From Clostridia bacterium (lineage in GTDB: Bacteria > Bacillota > Clostridia > Christensenellales > Aristaeellaceae): a DNA stretch of 64,000 bases. Each line of letters opens with the position of its first letter. The first letter of the stretch is position 1. The stretch covers positions 1-64,000 of the forward strand of contig JAFRQX010000027.1 in NCBI GenBank assembly GCA_017428385.1. The letters are read 5' to 3'. Below are positions 17,019 through 27,578 of this stretch, piece after piece. The position numbers and the translations under genes are program-made. The notes under the pieces were generated by a model, which did no database searches, was not told where the DNA came from, and saw only the letters and a list, made by a program, of their open reading frames with translations.

Positions 17019-17891
17019 CGGCCTCAAAACCTGATACCCCAGTCCTTCCGGATAATGCCGCTGGTAATCCGGACAATCCTCTTCATTCCATACATAGCCT
17101 TTGACGGAGGGATCGAAGTTCCAGGCCAGTTTTTCCACAGCGCCCATCACTTCCGCATTCTCTGTCATGAAATCAAAGACAGGATAGGAAAACACCAGGT
17201 AGTCGCTTGCGGGGATCTCCCGGAGTTCAAATCCTTCCGGAATCGCTCCGTCATAGTCTTCCGGCACACCGGTACCGTAGAAATAGATACGCTTTCCATC
17301 AACCCATTTCCATCCTGCCGTATGTGCGGTTACGATAGGATGAGCCATCTTATCCATACTGGTCACAAACCCGGTTACCGTATCACAGTCATGGTATTTC
17401 CAGAAGTCACAGTAGTTTTCTGCTTTGTCTTCCCATATTCCCAGATATTTATGTGCGGGAATATGCTCCACCCGGACAGCCAGTCTTGATTCTTCCATTG
17501 TCCTTATCCTCTTTTCATCATAGTCAGGAAACAATACATGTTTATGGGTCTGAAGCGGAATGGGAACCGGATTCCGGCGGTATGCAGCCGGTGTACATCC
17601 GAACTGCTCCCGAAACTGCCTGGATAGAACTTCCTGCGAAGAATAACCGTATTTCACGGCAATATCCAGGATCCTGTCCCTCGTATCCCTGATTTCTTCC
17701 GAGGCCCGGGCCAGGCGCCTGCCGGACACGTATGATTTCAGGGTCATCCCTGTTGCATCATGGAACAGAACCGAGCAGTACCAGGGAGAATAGCCAATCT
17801 CGTCAGACAGGTTCTCCAGTACTTTATTCTGGTCCGGATGCTCCTCGATCCAGTCTATCATCCGCTGAACCGATTCAGTCCATTCTTTCAT
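17001..17891 (-). CDS. AraC-family regulator with C-terminal GyrI-like effector domain
   Basis: A 296-residue cytoplasmic regulator. Residues 1-107 hold two helix-turn-helix units of the AraC type (IGYSPWYCSVLFHDATGMTLKSYVSGRR, then GYSSQEVLSRQFREQFGCTPAAYRR split between helices). Residues about 125-292 match the integron/GyrI-like small-molecule binding domain seen in Rob/SoxS-type multidrug regulators. AGGAGG precedes the ATG. Its target is unknown; the TetR gene and exporter are close but separated by a hairpin array. Confidence 0.88.
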   Translation of the reverse strand: MKEWTESVQRMIDWIEEHPDQNKVLENLSDEIGYSPWYCSVLFHDATGMTLKSYVSGRRLARASEEIRDTRDRILDIAVKYGYSSQEVLSRQFREQFGCTPAAYRRNPVPIPLQTHKHVLFPDYDEKRIRTMEESRLAVRVEHIPAHKYLGIWEDKAENYCDFWKYHDCDTVTGFVTSMDKMAHPIVTAHTAGWKWVDGKRIYFYGTGVPEDYDGAIPEGFELREIPASDYLVFSYPVFDFMTENAEVMGAVEKLAWNFDPSVKGYVWNEEDCPDYQRHYPEGLGYQVLRPVTRQS

Positions 17892-17973
17892 GCTTTCGCC
17901 TCCTGCATGATAAGAATATCATTTCCGTTCACTCCTGTTTTGACCTTTCTTGTGAACTTGATCATATCTTCAT

Positions 17974-18085
17974 CACATCCGGCACAGCCGGATATTTCAC
18001 ATTGCGGCTTCAGCCGCAATATTTCACAAATCAGCGAAGCTGATTTATTTCATTGATAAAACTTACGAATAAACGTAAGTTTTAT
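17974..18085. repeat. Hairpin cassette array B (4 stems)
   Basis: ATCCGGC-aca-complement, ATTGCGGC-ttca-complement, AAATCAGC-gaa-complement, each followed by ATTTCAC or ATTTCAT, then ATAAAACTTACG and its complement. The last stem includes the TetR stop codon in one arm. Confidence 0.85.
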
Positions 18086-18621
18086 TCCAGCTGTATCAGC
18101 CTCATCAGCAGATGGGCAATCTCCGCCGGAGGCTCCCGCTGTTCCTTGTTCACCCACATGGAAATAATACGGTAAGCGCCGTAGGTAATAAAGTGAAACA
18201 GGTATTCCTGCATCGGTCCGTCTTCCTGTCCGCTGCACCGTGTCAGCACCGTCTCCCTCAGTTCCGGAAGTGAAAACAGTTTCTGGGGAAACAGCGGATC
18301 TACATTGTTGTTGATAATCAGCCGTCCGAATTCCAGGTGGTTTTCCATATACTCGCAGGCCGTTTCAATGATTTTTACCGGATCATCCGCGTATTCCCGG
18401 ATGGTATTTGAAAGGAAGGCCAGCAGGTCATTCTCCATATCGGTCAGGAGATCAAACTGGCTTCCGTAGTATTTATAGAAGGTGGTACGGTTAATATCCG
18501 CTCGCTGGCAAAGCTCCCGGATGGAAACATGATAGATATCCGTCTCGCGCAGCATCTCTGTCAAGGCTTCTTTCAGCATCCGCCTGGTCATCGTTACCCG
18601 GCGGTCTTCTTTTTTCTCCAT
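18082..18621 (-). CDS. TetR/AcrR-family transcriptional regulator
   Basis: A 179-residue repressor. The N-terminal helix-turn-helix spans about residues 10-55, with SIRELCQRADINRTTFYKYYGSQFDLL, the classic TetR recognition region. The C-terminal domain has the shape of the TetR_C-type ligand pocket. The ATG at 18621 has AAGGAG 8 nt upstream; an in-frame ATG eight codons earlier has none. It is divergent from the MMPL exporter, whose promoter contains a palindrome, so it probably represses that gene and perhaps its own. Confidence 0.93.
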   Translation of the reverse strand: MEKKEDRRVTMTRRMLKEALTEMLRETDIYHVSIRELCQRADINRTTFYKYYGSQFDLLTDMENDLLAFLSNTIREYADDPVKIIETACEYMENHLEFGRLIINNNVDPLFPQKLFSLPELRETVLTRCSGQEDGPMQEYLFHFITYGAYRIISMWVNKEQREPPAEIAHLLMRLIQLE

Positions 18622-18651
18622 GTGCCCTGCTCCTTCTTTTTTCATGATTAA

Positions 18652-18676
18652 TCAACACTTTTCTTCCATATGTTGA
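18652..18676. promoter_or_regulatory. Candidate second TetR half-site pair
   Basis: TCAACA and TGTTGA face each other about 13 bp apart in the divergent gap, the same half-site as in the palindrome at 18716-18727. Weak because spacing differs. Confidence 0.35.
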
Positions 18677-18706
18677 CAATTGATCCAAGCGAACATGAAC
18701 TGTCGG

Positions 18707-18735
18707 TTGTTTTATCAACACCTGTTGTTTATAAT
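18707..18735 (+). promoter_or_regulatory. MMPL exporter promoter with overlapping TetR-type operator
   Basis: TTGTTT (18707-18712), 17-bp spacer, TATAAT (18730-18735). The spacer contains the palindrome CAACA-CC-TGTTG at 18716-18727, ideally placed to block polymerase. Confidence 0.75.
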
Positions 18736-18808
18736 TTTATTAGGAGCAATGCGCTCTGTCAAGCGGGTAAAAAAGCTCCCGCAGTCAAGGACAGATACGG
18801 GAGGATAT

Positions 18809-21028
18809 ATGGATATGAATAAAGTAGCGTCTTTTCTGGTGGAGAAGCGAAAAATCCTTCTTTGCCTCTTTCTGGTCCTGACGTCAGTGTCCCTGCCGCT
18901 CATGGGCCAGGTCCGGATCAATTATGATCTGACAAAGTACCTTTCAGAAGATTCCCGGATGAAGCAAGGGATTCAGCTGATGGAACAGGAATTCGGTCCC
19001 TCGGATTCATCCCAGCTTCGGGTGATGATTCCGGATCTGTCAGATACGGAAAAGGAAGATATTCTGCATGAACTTTCCGCTATGGCCGCTGATGCCCAGG
19101 TGACCTGGGAGCCCGGAGACAGGTATAATCATGACCGGTATACGCTGTATGAAATCACAACGGAATATAACAGTCATTCAAAAGAAGCGGCTGCCCTCTT
19201 CAAATCCGTCCATGATCAGTTTGACAGCCGCGCTGTCGCTACAGGCGGAACCATCCATGAGGCCAATGTTCCCATGCTGCCGCTGTACGTCATGGTCATT
19301 GCGGTCGGTCTGGTGCTTGTGCTTCTGCTGCTCATGTGCAATTCCTGGTTTGAACCGGTTGTCTTCATGGTGAACATCGGGATCGCGGTAGCCATCAACC
19401 TGGGCACCAATGTGCTCCTCCCGAGTATTTCTGAATATACCAATTCTATTGTGGGTATCCTTCAGCTGGTTCTTTCCATGGACTATTCCATCATCCTGCT
19501 GAACCGGTATACGCAGGAAAAAGAGAAATGCGCAGATAATCCTTCTGCCATGAAGGCGGCCATTACCGCCGCCTTCCCGGCTGTCGCCGGCAGTTCCCTG
19601 ACCACCTTTGCCGGTCTGCTCTGCCTGGGTTTCATGAGCTTTAAACTAGGTGCGGATATGGGCTTTGCGCTGGCCAAGAGTGTCATTGTCAGCCTGATCT
19701 GCATCTTTACCGTCCTGCCCTCCCTGATTCTCATCAGTGACAAATGGATCATTAAGACCCGTAAAAGAGCCCTGCATATCCCGGCTGCCGGTTGTTCCCG
19801 TTTTGAGTACCGCCGCAGGATCATCTTGCTCCTTGTGTTCCTGGTTTTGTTTGCCGGAGCATTTGTCCTGAAAAACAACACTCATATCCTGTATATGCTG
19901 CAGATGAATAACGCTGTGGAAGCAGAGTTTGAGGAACAGCATTCCATTGTGCTGCTCTACGAAGCAAAGGACAAAGACAAAATCATGGAAGTATTGGCTC
20001 CCCTGGAGCAGGATGAGCATGTCACAAACGTTACCGCATACTGTAATACTCTTGGAAAAGCATACAAAGCGGATGAAATCACCGCTCTTTTCAGCGGTGA
20101 AAACGCGCCGGATGCGTCCCTGATCAAACTTGTCTATATGGATAAGTTTTCTGATCTGGAGGATAAATCTGTCATGTCCCTGTTCATGGCCTCCCGAACC
20201 GCTTATGATGACACATGGGCTATGACTCCTGGAGAATTGATCTCCTGGCTGCAGGAGCATGTTATAAATGATTCGCGTTTTGCCGCCATGATCAACGATG
20301 ATATGCGCCGGATGATTACGGACGCAGAAGAAACGCTCCGTGAGAGCGCGTCAAAACTGGAAAGTGAACACTATGGCCGTGTTATCCTTACTACAGTTTA
20401 TCCGGAGGATTCAGACGAGACCCGCGCCTTCCTTGATTCCCTTGCGGAAAGTTGTGATAACCTGCTGGAAGGAAAAACCTGGCTGATCGGAACCTCAGTG
20501 ATGAATCAGGAAATGTCCCGCACCTTTGATACGGAGATGAATCGCATTACCCTCATTTCCGCCCTTGCCATCTTCATCGTTGTCGCCCTGACCTTCCATT
20601 CTCTTGTCGTTCCCCTGGTCCTGGTTCTGACTGTCCAGTGCGGCATCTATCTGACCATGACCTTCATTGGCCTCAGCGGCGGTGCCATGTATTACCTCGC
20701 CATTCTCATGGTGCAGTGTATTCTTATGGGCGCCACCGTGGATTATGCTATTCTCTATACCTCCTATTACCGTGAACAACGGCTTTCAGCCGATCTTCAG
20801 GTTTCCATTCTCAGGGCTTATAACGGTTCCCTGCATACCATCCTGACTTCTGCCTCTATCATGATCGTCGCCGCCGGTATCCTCGGTTATGTCTTTGCAA
20901 ATCCTGCCATCGGCGAAATCTGCCTCACCATTTCCCGCGGCGCTATTTCCGCCACCCTGCTGATCCTCTTCGTCCTTCCCGGTGTCCTCGCCGCCCTGGA
21001 TAAATACATTATCTCCAAAAAGCGGTAA
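18809..21028 (+). CDS. MMPL/RND-family exporter
   Basis: A 739-residue transporter with two repeats, each with one large extracytoplasmic domain and about six helices: helix 1 near residue 15, the first bundle at about 155-350, helix 7 near 365 and the second bundle at about 595-735. The helix-4 region QLVLSMDYSIILLNRY and its repeat LMGATVDYAILYTSYYREQ show the conserved aspartate-tyrosine pair of MMPL proton relays. Substrates may be lipids or drugs. GGGAGG lies 4 nt from this ATG and 10 nt from another two codons on. Divergent TetR neighbour suggests inducible efflux. Confidence 0.9.
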   Translation: MDMNKVASFLVEKRKILLCLFLVLTSVSLPLMGQVRINYDLTKYLSEDSRMKQGIQLMEQEFGPSDSSQLRVMIPDLSDTEKEDILHELSAMAADAQVTWEPGDRYNHDRYTLYEITTEYNSHSKEAAALFKSVHDQFDSRAVATGGTIHEANVPMLPLYVMVIAVGLVLVLLLLMCNSWFEPVVFMVNIGIAVAINLGTNVLLPSISEYTNSIVGILQLVLSMDYSIILLNRYTQEKEKCADNPSAMKAAITAAFPAVAGSSLTTFAGLLCLGFMSFKLGADMGFALAKSVIVSLICIFTVLPSLILISDKWIIKTRKRALHIPAAGCSRFEYRRRIILLLVFLVLFAGAFVLKNNTHILYMLQMNNAVEAEFEEQHSIVLLYEAKDKDKIMEVLAPLEQDEHVTNVTAYCNTLGKAYKADEITALFSGENAPDASLIKLVYMDKFSDLEDKSVMSLFMASRTAYDDTWAMTPGELISWLQEHVINDSRFAAMINDDMRRMITDAEETLRESASKLESEHYGRVILTTVYPEDSDETRAFLDSLAESCDNLLEGKTWLIGTSVMNQEMSRTFDTEMNRITLISALAIFIVVALTFHSLVVPLVLVLTVQCGIYLTMTFIGLSGGAMYYLAILMVQCILMGATVDYAILYTSYYREQRLSADLQVSILRAYNGSLHTILTSASIMIVAAGILGYVFANPAIGEICLTISRGAISATLLILFVLPGVLAALDKYIISKKR

Positions 21029-21069
21029 ACAAACTATCACATCCGGTAAGCCGCATATTTCAATGATGA

Positions 21070-21102
21070 AAAATAAAAAGCCCTTCCGCAATTGCGGAAG
21101 GA
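21070..21102 (-). terminator. Intrinsic terminator of the small RNA (may serve both strands)
   Basis: Perfect palindrome CCTTCCGCAATTGCGGAAGG at 21082-21101, followed on the minus strand by GCTTTTTATTTTT and on the plus strand by ACTCTTTTTT, so it may also end the MMPL transcript. Confidence 0.9.
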
Positions 21103-21301
21103 CTCTTTTTTCAACATTGACCCAGGGAGCCGATGCCCTCGTTTTTTCACCCGCTCTGTAAAGCAGGCTGGTGCCCTGCCGATCGACTCTGCCGTCCCCT
21201 GGCGTACAAGACGGGGGCATGGCATATCGTTCTTTGGACCCGGGCTCCATTTTGTGAAATGTGGGGAAAACCGAAAGGCTGTCGCGAACCCCAGGATGTC
21301 T
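21076..21301 (-). ncRNA. Small RNA gene, 6S RNA candidate
   Basis: A transcript of about 225 nt is bounded by a strong minus-strand promoter and an intrinsic terminator and has no ORF. Ends ACATCCTGGGG (21289-21299) and CTCCCTGG...ATGT (21113-21128) can pair as a closing stem, with an inner stem GGAGCC/GGCTCC, then ATGCCC/GGGCAT, and a terminal hairpin GCAGG/CCTGC. About 187 nt between the closing stem ends and the TTCGCGAC block just inside it fit 6S RNA. I cannot confirm the family by eye; another regulatory RNA is possible. Confidence 0.5.
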
Positions 21302-21307
21302 GTCATT

Positions 21308-21336
21308 ATTATATCCGCACCGGGTTCCTCCGTCAA
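21308..21336 (-). promoter_or_regulatory. Strong sigma-A promoter of the small RNA
   Basis: Minus strand TTGACG (21331-21336), 17-bp spacer, perfect TATAAT (21308-21313), 38 bp after the icd stop. Start site expected near 21301. Confidence 0.85.
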
Positions 21337-21374
21337 GAGTTTCCCTTGCTGTTCGCTCCGCATTCCGGAATACT

Positions 21375-22574
21375 TTATGCTTCCAGTCTTTCCCTGATAG
21401 CTGCCAGGAATTCCTTGCTGTTGACGGCCTTTGCCTCTCCTTCATACAGCAGCGCCAGATCCTTGGTCATGATACCGCTGTTGATCGTATCCAGCGTAGC
21501 CTTCTCCAGCTTGTCGGCGAATGCCTGCAGGTCCGGCAGGTTGTCCATCTCGCCGCGCTTGCGCAGCGCACCGCTCCAGGCGAAGATTGTTGCCACGGGG
21601 TTGGTGCTTGTTTCCTCGCCCTTCAGGTAACGGTAGTAATGCCGGGTAACAGTACCGTGTGCAGCTTCATATTCAAACTGTCCGTTCGGGCTCACCAGCA
21701 CGGACGTCATCATGGCCAGGGAACCAAAGGCCGTAGCGATCATGTCGCTCATCACGTCGCCGTCGTAGTTTTTGCATGCCCAGATGAAGCCGCCCTCAGA
21801 GCGGACCACCCGTGCCACGGCATCGTCGATCAGGGTGTAGAAATAGGTGATTCCGGCCTTTTCAAAGGCTTCCTTATACTGATTCTCATACAGTTCTGCA
21901 AAAATATCCTTGAAACGGTGGTCATAGGTCTTGCTGATCGTATCCTTGGTGGAGAACCACAGATCCTGCTTAACGCTCAGGGCATATTGGAAGCAACTGT
22001 GGGCAAAGGAGGTAATGGACGCATCCAGGTTGTGCAGTCCCTGAAGCACGCCGGGGCCTTTGAATTCAAAAACGGTCTGGCGGATTTCCTTTCCGTCTTC
22101 TCCGGTAAATACCAGTTCCGCCTTACCGGCGCCCGGCACCCGCATTTCCGTGTTCTTATACACGTCGCCATATGCATGGCGGGCAATCGTGATGGGTTTC
22201 TTCCAGGTCCGTACCGTGGGATGAACGCCGTTCACCTGGATCGGAGCGCGGAACACAGTGCCGTCGAGGATTGCCCGGATCGTGCCGTTGGGGCTCTTCC
22301 ACATTTCCTTCAGGTTATACTCTTCCACCCGCTGGGCATTGGGCGTAATCGTGGCGCACTTGACTGCGACGCCGTACTTCAGCGTAGCTTTCGCGCTGTC
22401 AACCGTAACCTGGTCGTTTGTTTCGTCCCTGTGTTTCAGTCCCAGGTCATAATACTCCGTCTTCAGATCAACAAAGGGCTCCAGCAGCTGTTCCTTTATT
22501 CCAGCCCAGAGGATCCGGGTCATTTCGTCTCCGTCCATCTCCACCAGTGGTGTTTTCATCTGTATTTTACTCAT
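21375..22574 (-). CDS. icd: NADP-dependent isocitrate dehydrogenase (eukaryotic-like type II)
   Basis: Oxidises isocitrate to 2-oxoglutarate with NADP, supplying glutamate synthesis. The 399 residues start [21 protein letters not shown], the hallmark of the homodimeric type II enzymes found in eukaryotes and some Bacteroidetes and Clostridia, and include the substrate segment SPNGTIR, NADP region [23 protein letters not shown] and metal-binding Asp residues in [16 protein letters not shown] precedes the ATG. It stands alone, with the small RNA gene directly behind it. Identification is firm. Confidence 0.96.
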   Translation of the reverse strand: MSKIQMKTPLVEMDGDEMTRILWAGIKEQLLEPFVDLKTEYYDLGLKHRDETNDQVTVDSAKATLKYGVAVKCATITPNAQRVEEYNLKEMWKSPNGTIRAILDGTVFRAPIQVNGVHPTVRTWKKPITIARHAYGDVYKNTEMRVPGAGKAELVFTGEDGKEIRQTVFEFKGPGVLQGLHNLDASITSFAHSCFQYALSVKQDLWFSTKDTISKTYDHRFKDIFAELYENQYKEAFEKAGITYFYTLIDDAVARVVRSEGGFIWACKNYDGDVMSDMIATAFGSLAMMTSVLVSPNGQFEYEAAHGTVTRHYYRYLKGEETSTNPVATIFAWSGALRKRGEMDNLPDLQAFADKLEKATLDTINSGIMTKDLALLYEGEAKAVNSKEFLAAIRERLEA

Positions 22575-22649
22575 ATCACGCCATCTCCTTTTATTATCAG
22601 CTTTATTCTGTTATTGTCTCTGTATCGTCTGGGGATTATTGGTAAATTA

Positions 22650-22685
22650 TTCTTAAGTTTTAAGTCTTAAGTTTTCATTATTAAT
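22650..22685. repeat. Degenerate heptad repeat tract
   Basis: TCTTAAG, TTTTAAG, TCTTAAG, TTTTCAT in tandem. Confidence 0.7.
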
Positions 22686-22705
22686 TACCATTTTGAATAA
22701 ATGGC

Positions 22706-22728
22706 ACAAAAAACTCCCCGAAGGGGAT
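22706..22728 (-). terminator. Intrinsic terminator of the kinase/secreted protein pair
   Basis: CCCC-ttc-GGGG stem followed on the minus strand by AGTTTTTTG. Confidence 0.85.
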
Positions 22729-22794
22729 TTTATCCTTTCCTCCGGGGAGAAACAAGCGAAGTTGCAAAAAACAACACAGAAAAGACAGGATTGG

Positions 22795-23595
22795 TTACTG
22801 TCCGTACCAGCCGTCTGTTCCGGCTGCAGAATCCGGTTCTGGAGTCGGCGTGGCGTAAAGCTCTATGTGCGCATAGTTGCCGGATTCATCGTCGGCAAAG
22901 CTCGAGTCAGGAATAGCCTGTCCGTTCTCGTCGAGATATTTCCGTGTATCGACTTCACCACTGTCTGTAATAACTCCGGTTTCCGCATCCCAGTATGGTG
23001 TCATAGGGAAGACCACCATGAGTTCTATCCAGTCAACCCGTGGGGTCTCTTTATACTGATCGGGATAATACGCGTAATACGTCTGGGGTCGTTCACCATT
23101 CAGGATGCTGGTTTCCCGGTCTTCATATTTATCATACCGGTAATCTTCAAAGGGAGTGTTCGGTTCCTGATAAACCTTCTGTACCCGTGCTGTTGCTGTC
23201 TTCATGGATTCTGCCTGGCTCATCGTTTGCGGATTCAGCGCCCGTACAAAAGCACCCGCGATCTGCGGAAAGCGTGCCAGGTTTTCATTGTTTACCCGCA
23301 CCAGCATATACCAGAGCTGGTCATAATACAGATGAACCGTTACCGTCACACCTTCGGGAATAAATGCTTCATCCGTCAGTGTGATTCCCATTTCCACAAC
23401 CGAATTGGTTTGGTCAAAGATCTTGTTGATTGGCATTTCCCCGTTTTCCAGAAGGAAGTTGTTTACATTTTCCATATAGGTTTTCAGCATTTTCTGGGCC
23501 GGGGTCGTGTCCCTCAGTTTCAGTTCTGCCAGGCTGCTTCCTGTTGTAACGATAAGTGTCAGAGCCAGGAGCAGCAGGACAATCCGTTTTACCAT
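22795..23595 (-). CDS. Secreted or anchored protein, function unknown
   Basis: A 266-residue protein with a signal peptide at residues 1-23 (MVKRIVLLLLALTLIVTTGS) and mature start near LAELKLRD. The remainder is hydrophilic, with several Tyr-rich strands (FEDYRYDKYEDRE, QTYYAYYPDQYKE) and a C-terminal Pro/Thr-rich stretch. No known domain recognised. The ATG at 23595 overlaps the end of the kinase gene by 7 nt, so translation is coupled. The linkage to a nucleotide-type kinase gives no clear clue to its job. Confidence 0.75.
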   Translation of the reverse strand: MVKRIVLLLLALTLIVTTGSSLAELKLRDTTPAQKMLKTYMENVNNFLLENGEMPINKIFDQTNSVVEMGITLTDEAFIPEGVTVTVHLYYDQLWYMLVRVNNENLARFPQIAGAFVRALNPQTMSQAESMKTATARVQKVYQEPNTPFEDYRYDKYEDRETSILNGERPQTYYAYYPDQYKETPRVDWIELMVVFPMTPYWDAETGVITDSGEVDTRKYLDENGQAIPDSSFADDESGNYAHIELYATPTPEPDSAAGTDGWYGQ

Positions 23596-24239
23596 TCTTT
23601 TTCTTTTTCCTCGATCATTTTTTTCTTGATTTCCACGCACTTGCAGATCAGTTCAACGCATCCTTCAATACCCAGTGTTCCGGTATCCACACACAGGTCA
23701 TAGTTGTTTACGTCGCCCCAGGTGCCCGTGGCGTAGTAATTATAATAGGATGCACGCTGTTTGTCTGCCTTGCGCAGGATCTCTTCAGCCTTCACGGGAT
23801 CCGCACCGTTATACTTGATAACCCGTTGAATCCGATCCTCTGTCTTTGCTTTCACAAAGACATTCAGCACATTTTCATGATCCCGCAACACATAGTCTGC
23901 GCAGCGTCCCACGATAACGCAGGGGCCTTCATCCGCAAGCCTGCGGATCGTATCAAACTGGGCCAGGAAGATTTTATGATTCAGCGGCATGTCCATATAC
24001 ATGGTTCCCGGTTCACCCCGGGTCTGCGCTCCGCTGATCAGGGAGAAGAGCAGGTTCTTTCCCTGCTTTTCGTCATAGCTTTCCAGCAGTTCCTGACAGA
24101 TTCCACTGTCCCGGGATGCCTCCGCCAGAAGCTCTTTGTCGTAGAAAGGGATATCCAGCTTTTCGGCCAGCAGTTTGGCCACATAGCGGCCGCCGGATCC
24201 GTACTGTCTCCCTACGGTGATGATCGGCTGATACTTCAT
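23589..24239 (-). CDS. Cytidylate kinase-like family protein
   Basis: A 216-residue P-loop protein of the cytidylate kinase-like group common in Clostridia. It starts MKYQPIITVGRQYGSGGRYV, where GRQYGSGG is the modified P-loop; the usual Cmk loop is GPxGSGK, so the terminal lysine is absent and phosphate binding must differ. CVIVGRCADYVL and the lid-type segment around RIQRVIKYNG follow. True substrate unknown. GGAAGGGAG precedes the ATG at 24239; the frame is open upstream without a site. Overlaps the secreted protein gene. Confidence 0.85.
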   Translation of the reverse strand: MKYQPIITVGRQYGSGGRYVAKLLAEKLDIPFYDKELLAEASRDSGICQELLESYDEKQGKNLLFSLISGAQTRGEPGTMYMDMPLNHKIFLAQFDTIRRLADEGPCVIVGRCADYVLRDHENVLNVFVKAKTEDRIQRVIKYNGADPVKAEEILRKADKQRASYYNYYATGTWGDVNNYDLCVDTGTLGIEGCVELICKCVEIKKKMIEEKEKEW

Positions 24240-24505
24240 ACAAGCTCCCTTCCTTTCTTCTGTCTTTATCATCGTGCCGGAACACATATAGACCTGTCTT
24301 ATATTATTTATATTCTCTTCCTGTCCCGTCTTTTCCTGCTTTCTGCCTTCCCTTCACTTGTCTTTACCCTCATTCCGTGGTATCCTTCCTTTTGTATTAT
24401 TGTATAGCAGAGTGAAGATCGATTCGTCTTTTATCTGTATTCAGGTCTGGTTCCGTTTCTGTCTTTTTTCATTCTTCATTATTCATTATTTTTTCGGAGG
24501 AAAAA

Positions 24506-25156
24506 ATGAAGACACCGGTTAATGCCCGTACTCTCCGCCAGCACCTCACCTATAACTGGTGGAAATATCTCCTGATTTTCGCAATTGCTTTCGGCCTGGT
24601 GGACCTGCTCTATACTGTGACCGCATACCGTTCCCCGCGTGACAAAACCGTCGGTGTATATGTCTACGGATATGTCAATGAAAACGACATGAAGCCGTAT
24701 CTGGATAACATCCGTGAAACAGAAATGGCCGATATGGAAGAAATCAACGCATATACACTGACCATGGATGACACCTATGGCCCCATGCAGCTGATGACTT
24801 ATATTGCCGCCGGCGAAGGAGATATCTACCTTTTAACGCGGGATGATTTCCTTAACAATGCCATGAGCGGTTCCTTGCTGCCCCTGGAAAATGATAAGGA
24901 ACTGTTGTCTCTGTTCGACGACGCAGGTATCAATCTGCAGAGCGGATGGCGCAGGGAAGCAGAAACCGGGGAAACTCATCTCTACGGTATCCCGCTGGAT
25001 AAGCTCCCCGGTCTCAGTAAGAAAATCTATGCTCAGGATGGATATTTGTCGGTGATTGTTACAAGCGGCAATCAGGAGAACGCTTTCAAGCTCCTCCGGA
25101 TCCTCTGCAGAGACGGCATTGCTGCCTCAGCAGAAGATGCCGCAGCACAGCCCTGA
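24506..25156 (+). CDS. Membrane-anchored protein, function unknown
   Basis: A 216-residue protein with one membrane helix at about residues 19-40 (YLLIFAIAFGLVDLLYTV) after a basic N-terminus, then an extracytoplasmic domain of about 170 residues. The outside part resembles the tail of bacterial solute-binding proteins (GEGDIYLLTRDDFLNN, LYGIPLDKLPGL), so it may be a tethered binding domain. I do not recognise a named family. GGAGG precedes the ATG. The upstream gap holds TCATTAT heptads. It converges on the acyltransferase gene with 3 nt between stops. Confidence 0.72.
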   Translation: MKTPVNARTLRQHLTYNWWKYLLIFAIAFGLVDLLYTVTAYRSPRDKTVGVYVYGYVNENDMKPYLDNIRETEMADMEEINAYTLTMDDTYGPMQLMTYIAAGEGDIYLLTRDDFLNNAMSGSLLPLENDKELLSLFDDAGINLQSGWRREAETGETHLYGIPLDKLPGLSKKIYAQDGYLSVIVTSGNQENAFKLLRILCRDGIAASAEDAAAQP

Positions 25157-25159
25157 TTG

Positions 25160-25822
25160 TCAGCCCCTGATCCCTGCAGTAAGTTTCTCGGCCAGTTCCT
25201 TTTCCTGCTCGCTGAAGCGGCGGGATGGATCGTACCATACAGGAGCAGCCACCTTGAAAATATGATTCTTATAATCCACATGGACAGGATACATCTTCAG
25301 TGCTCTGCCGCTGGCCTTGTACCACAGCTGTCCCAGACGCAGCCACCCGGTATTGATCCGCCGGTGGCTGTTTTTTCCGGGTCCGGGGATTTCCGGGAAC
25401 AGTAGCAGGTAGTGATCCTTCTGCAGTACGCGTACACTCTGACGCAGGGTCAGCATGATCCGCTGATCACGGTATACCGGAATATGCGGAACACTGCGAA
25501 GCATTGGCGGCATAAACACCGAAGCAATATAAGGAACAGTCACATTCAGCACCGGGGCAAAAAAGCTGTCCGGTTTCCACCAGTAGTCCTTCCGGACGTA
25601 AGACGGAACCTCCTTGGGGTTCAGCATTTCGCTGTTGACCCAGGGATGCATTTTATCCCGCAGCGGGAATTTGGCGCACATATCTACCGGTCCGCTTGAT
25701 CCGGCATGATTAACCACAAATACGCAGGGACCGTCCTCAAAGGGCACTTCCCATTCTGTTTTCATTTTGTGACTGAAGAGTCTGACTGTGGCTCCCGCCA
25801 GTTTATAAAAACGCTTGCCCAT
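25160..25822 (-). CDS. PlsC-like 1-acyl-glycerol-3-phosphate acyltransferase family, divergent
   Basis: A 220-residue protein of the lysophospholipid acyltransferase superfamily. The first block reads VVNHAGSSGPVD, where seven residues separate His and Asp instead of the canonical four (HX4D); a later block FPEIPGPGKNSHRR corresponds to FPEGTRS, with Ile in place of Gly. The overall order (catalytic block, PYIASVF, VPHIPVYRD, FPE block, YPVHVDY) supports the fold. No strong membrane helix is evident. GGAGGAG precedes the ATG. Activity and acyl substrate are uncertain because of the altered catalytic motif. Confidence 0.75.
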   Translation of the reverse strand: MGKRFYKLAGATVRLFSHKMKTEWEVPFEDGPCVFVVNHAGSSGPVDMCAKFPLRDKMHPWVNSEMLNPKEVPSYVRKDYWWKPDSFFAPVLNVTVPYIASVFMPPMLRSVPHIPVYRDQRIMLTLRQSVRVLQKDHYLLLFPEIPGPGKNSHRRINTGWLRLGQLWYKASGRALKMYPVHVDYKNHIFKVAAPVWYDPSRRFSEQEKELAEKLTAGIRG

Positions 25823-25840
25823 TCTTTCTCCTCCATTTGC

Positions 25841-25879
25841 TGTTATGTCATCCTAAGCGAAGCTGAGGATGACATAACA
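25841..25879. repeat. Single long hairpin, GTCATCCT type
   Basis: Perfect 14-bp arms TGTTATGTCATCCT and complement around AAGCGAAGCTG. Resembles the widespread bacterial intergenic element GTCATCCTGAGCGAAGC. Confidence 0.75.
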
Positions 25880-25971
25880 GGAATGTTTATAACTTATTAT
25901 GCGAAACGACAGGCTTCTTATAAACAATTCGGTATCAACTGCGCAGATACCTTTAATTCCGGGTGAAAATT

Positions 25972-27569
<1,598 letters not shown>

Positions 27570-27578
27570 TTAAAGTGT

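Noticed and set aside
21261..22670. 469-codon open frame opposite icd
   Set aside because: Covers the icd gene in reverse; icd is certain from motifs and RBS.
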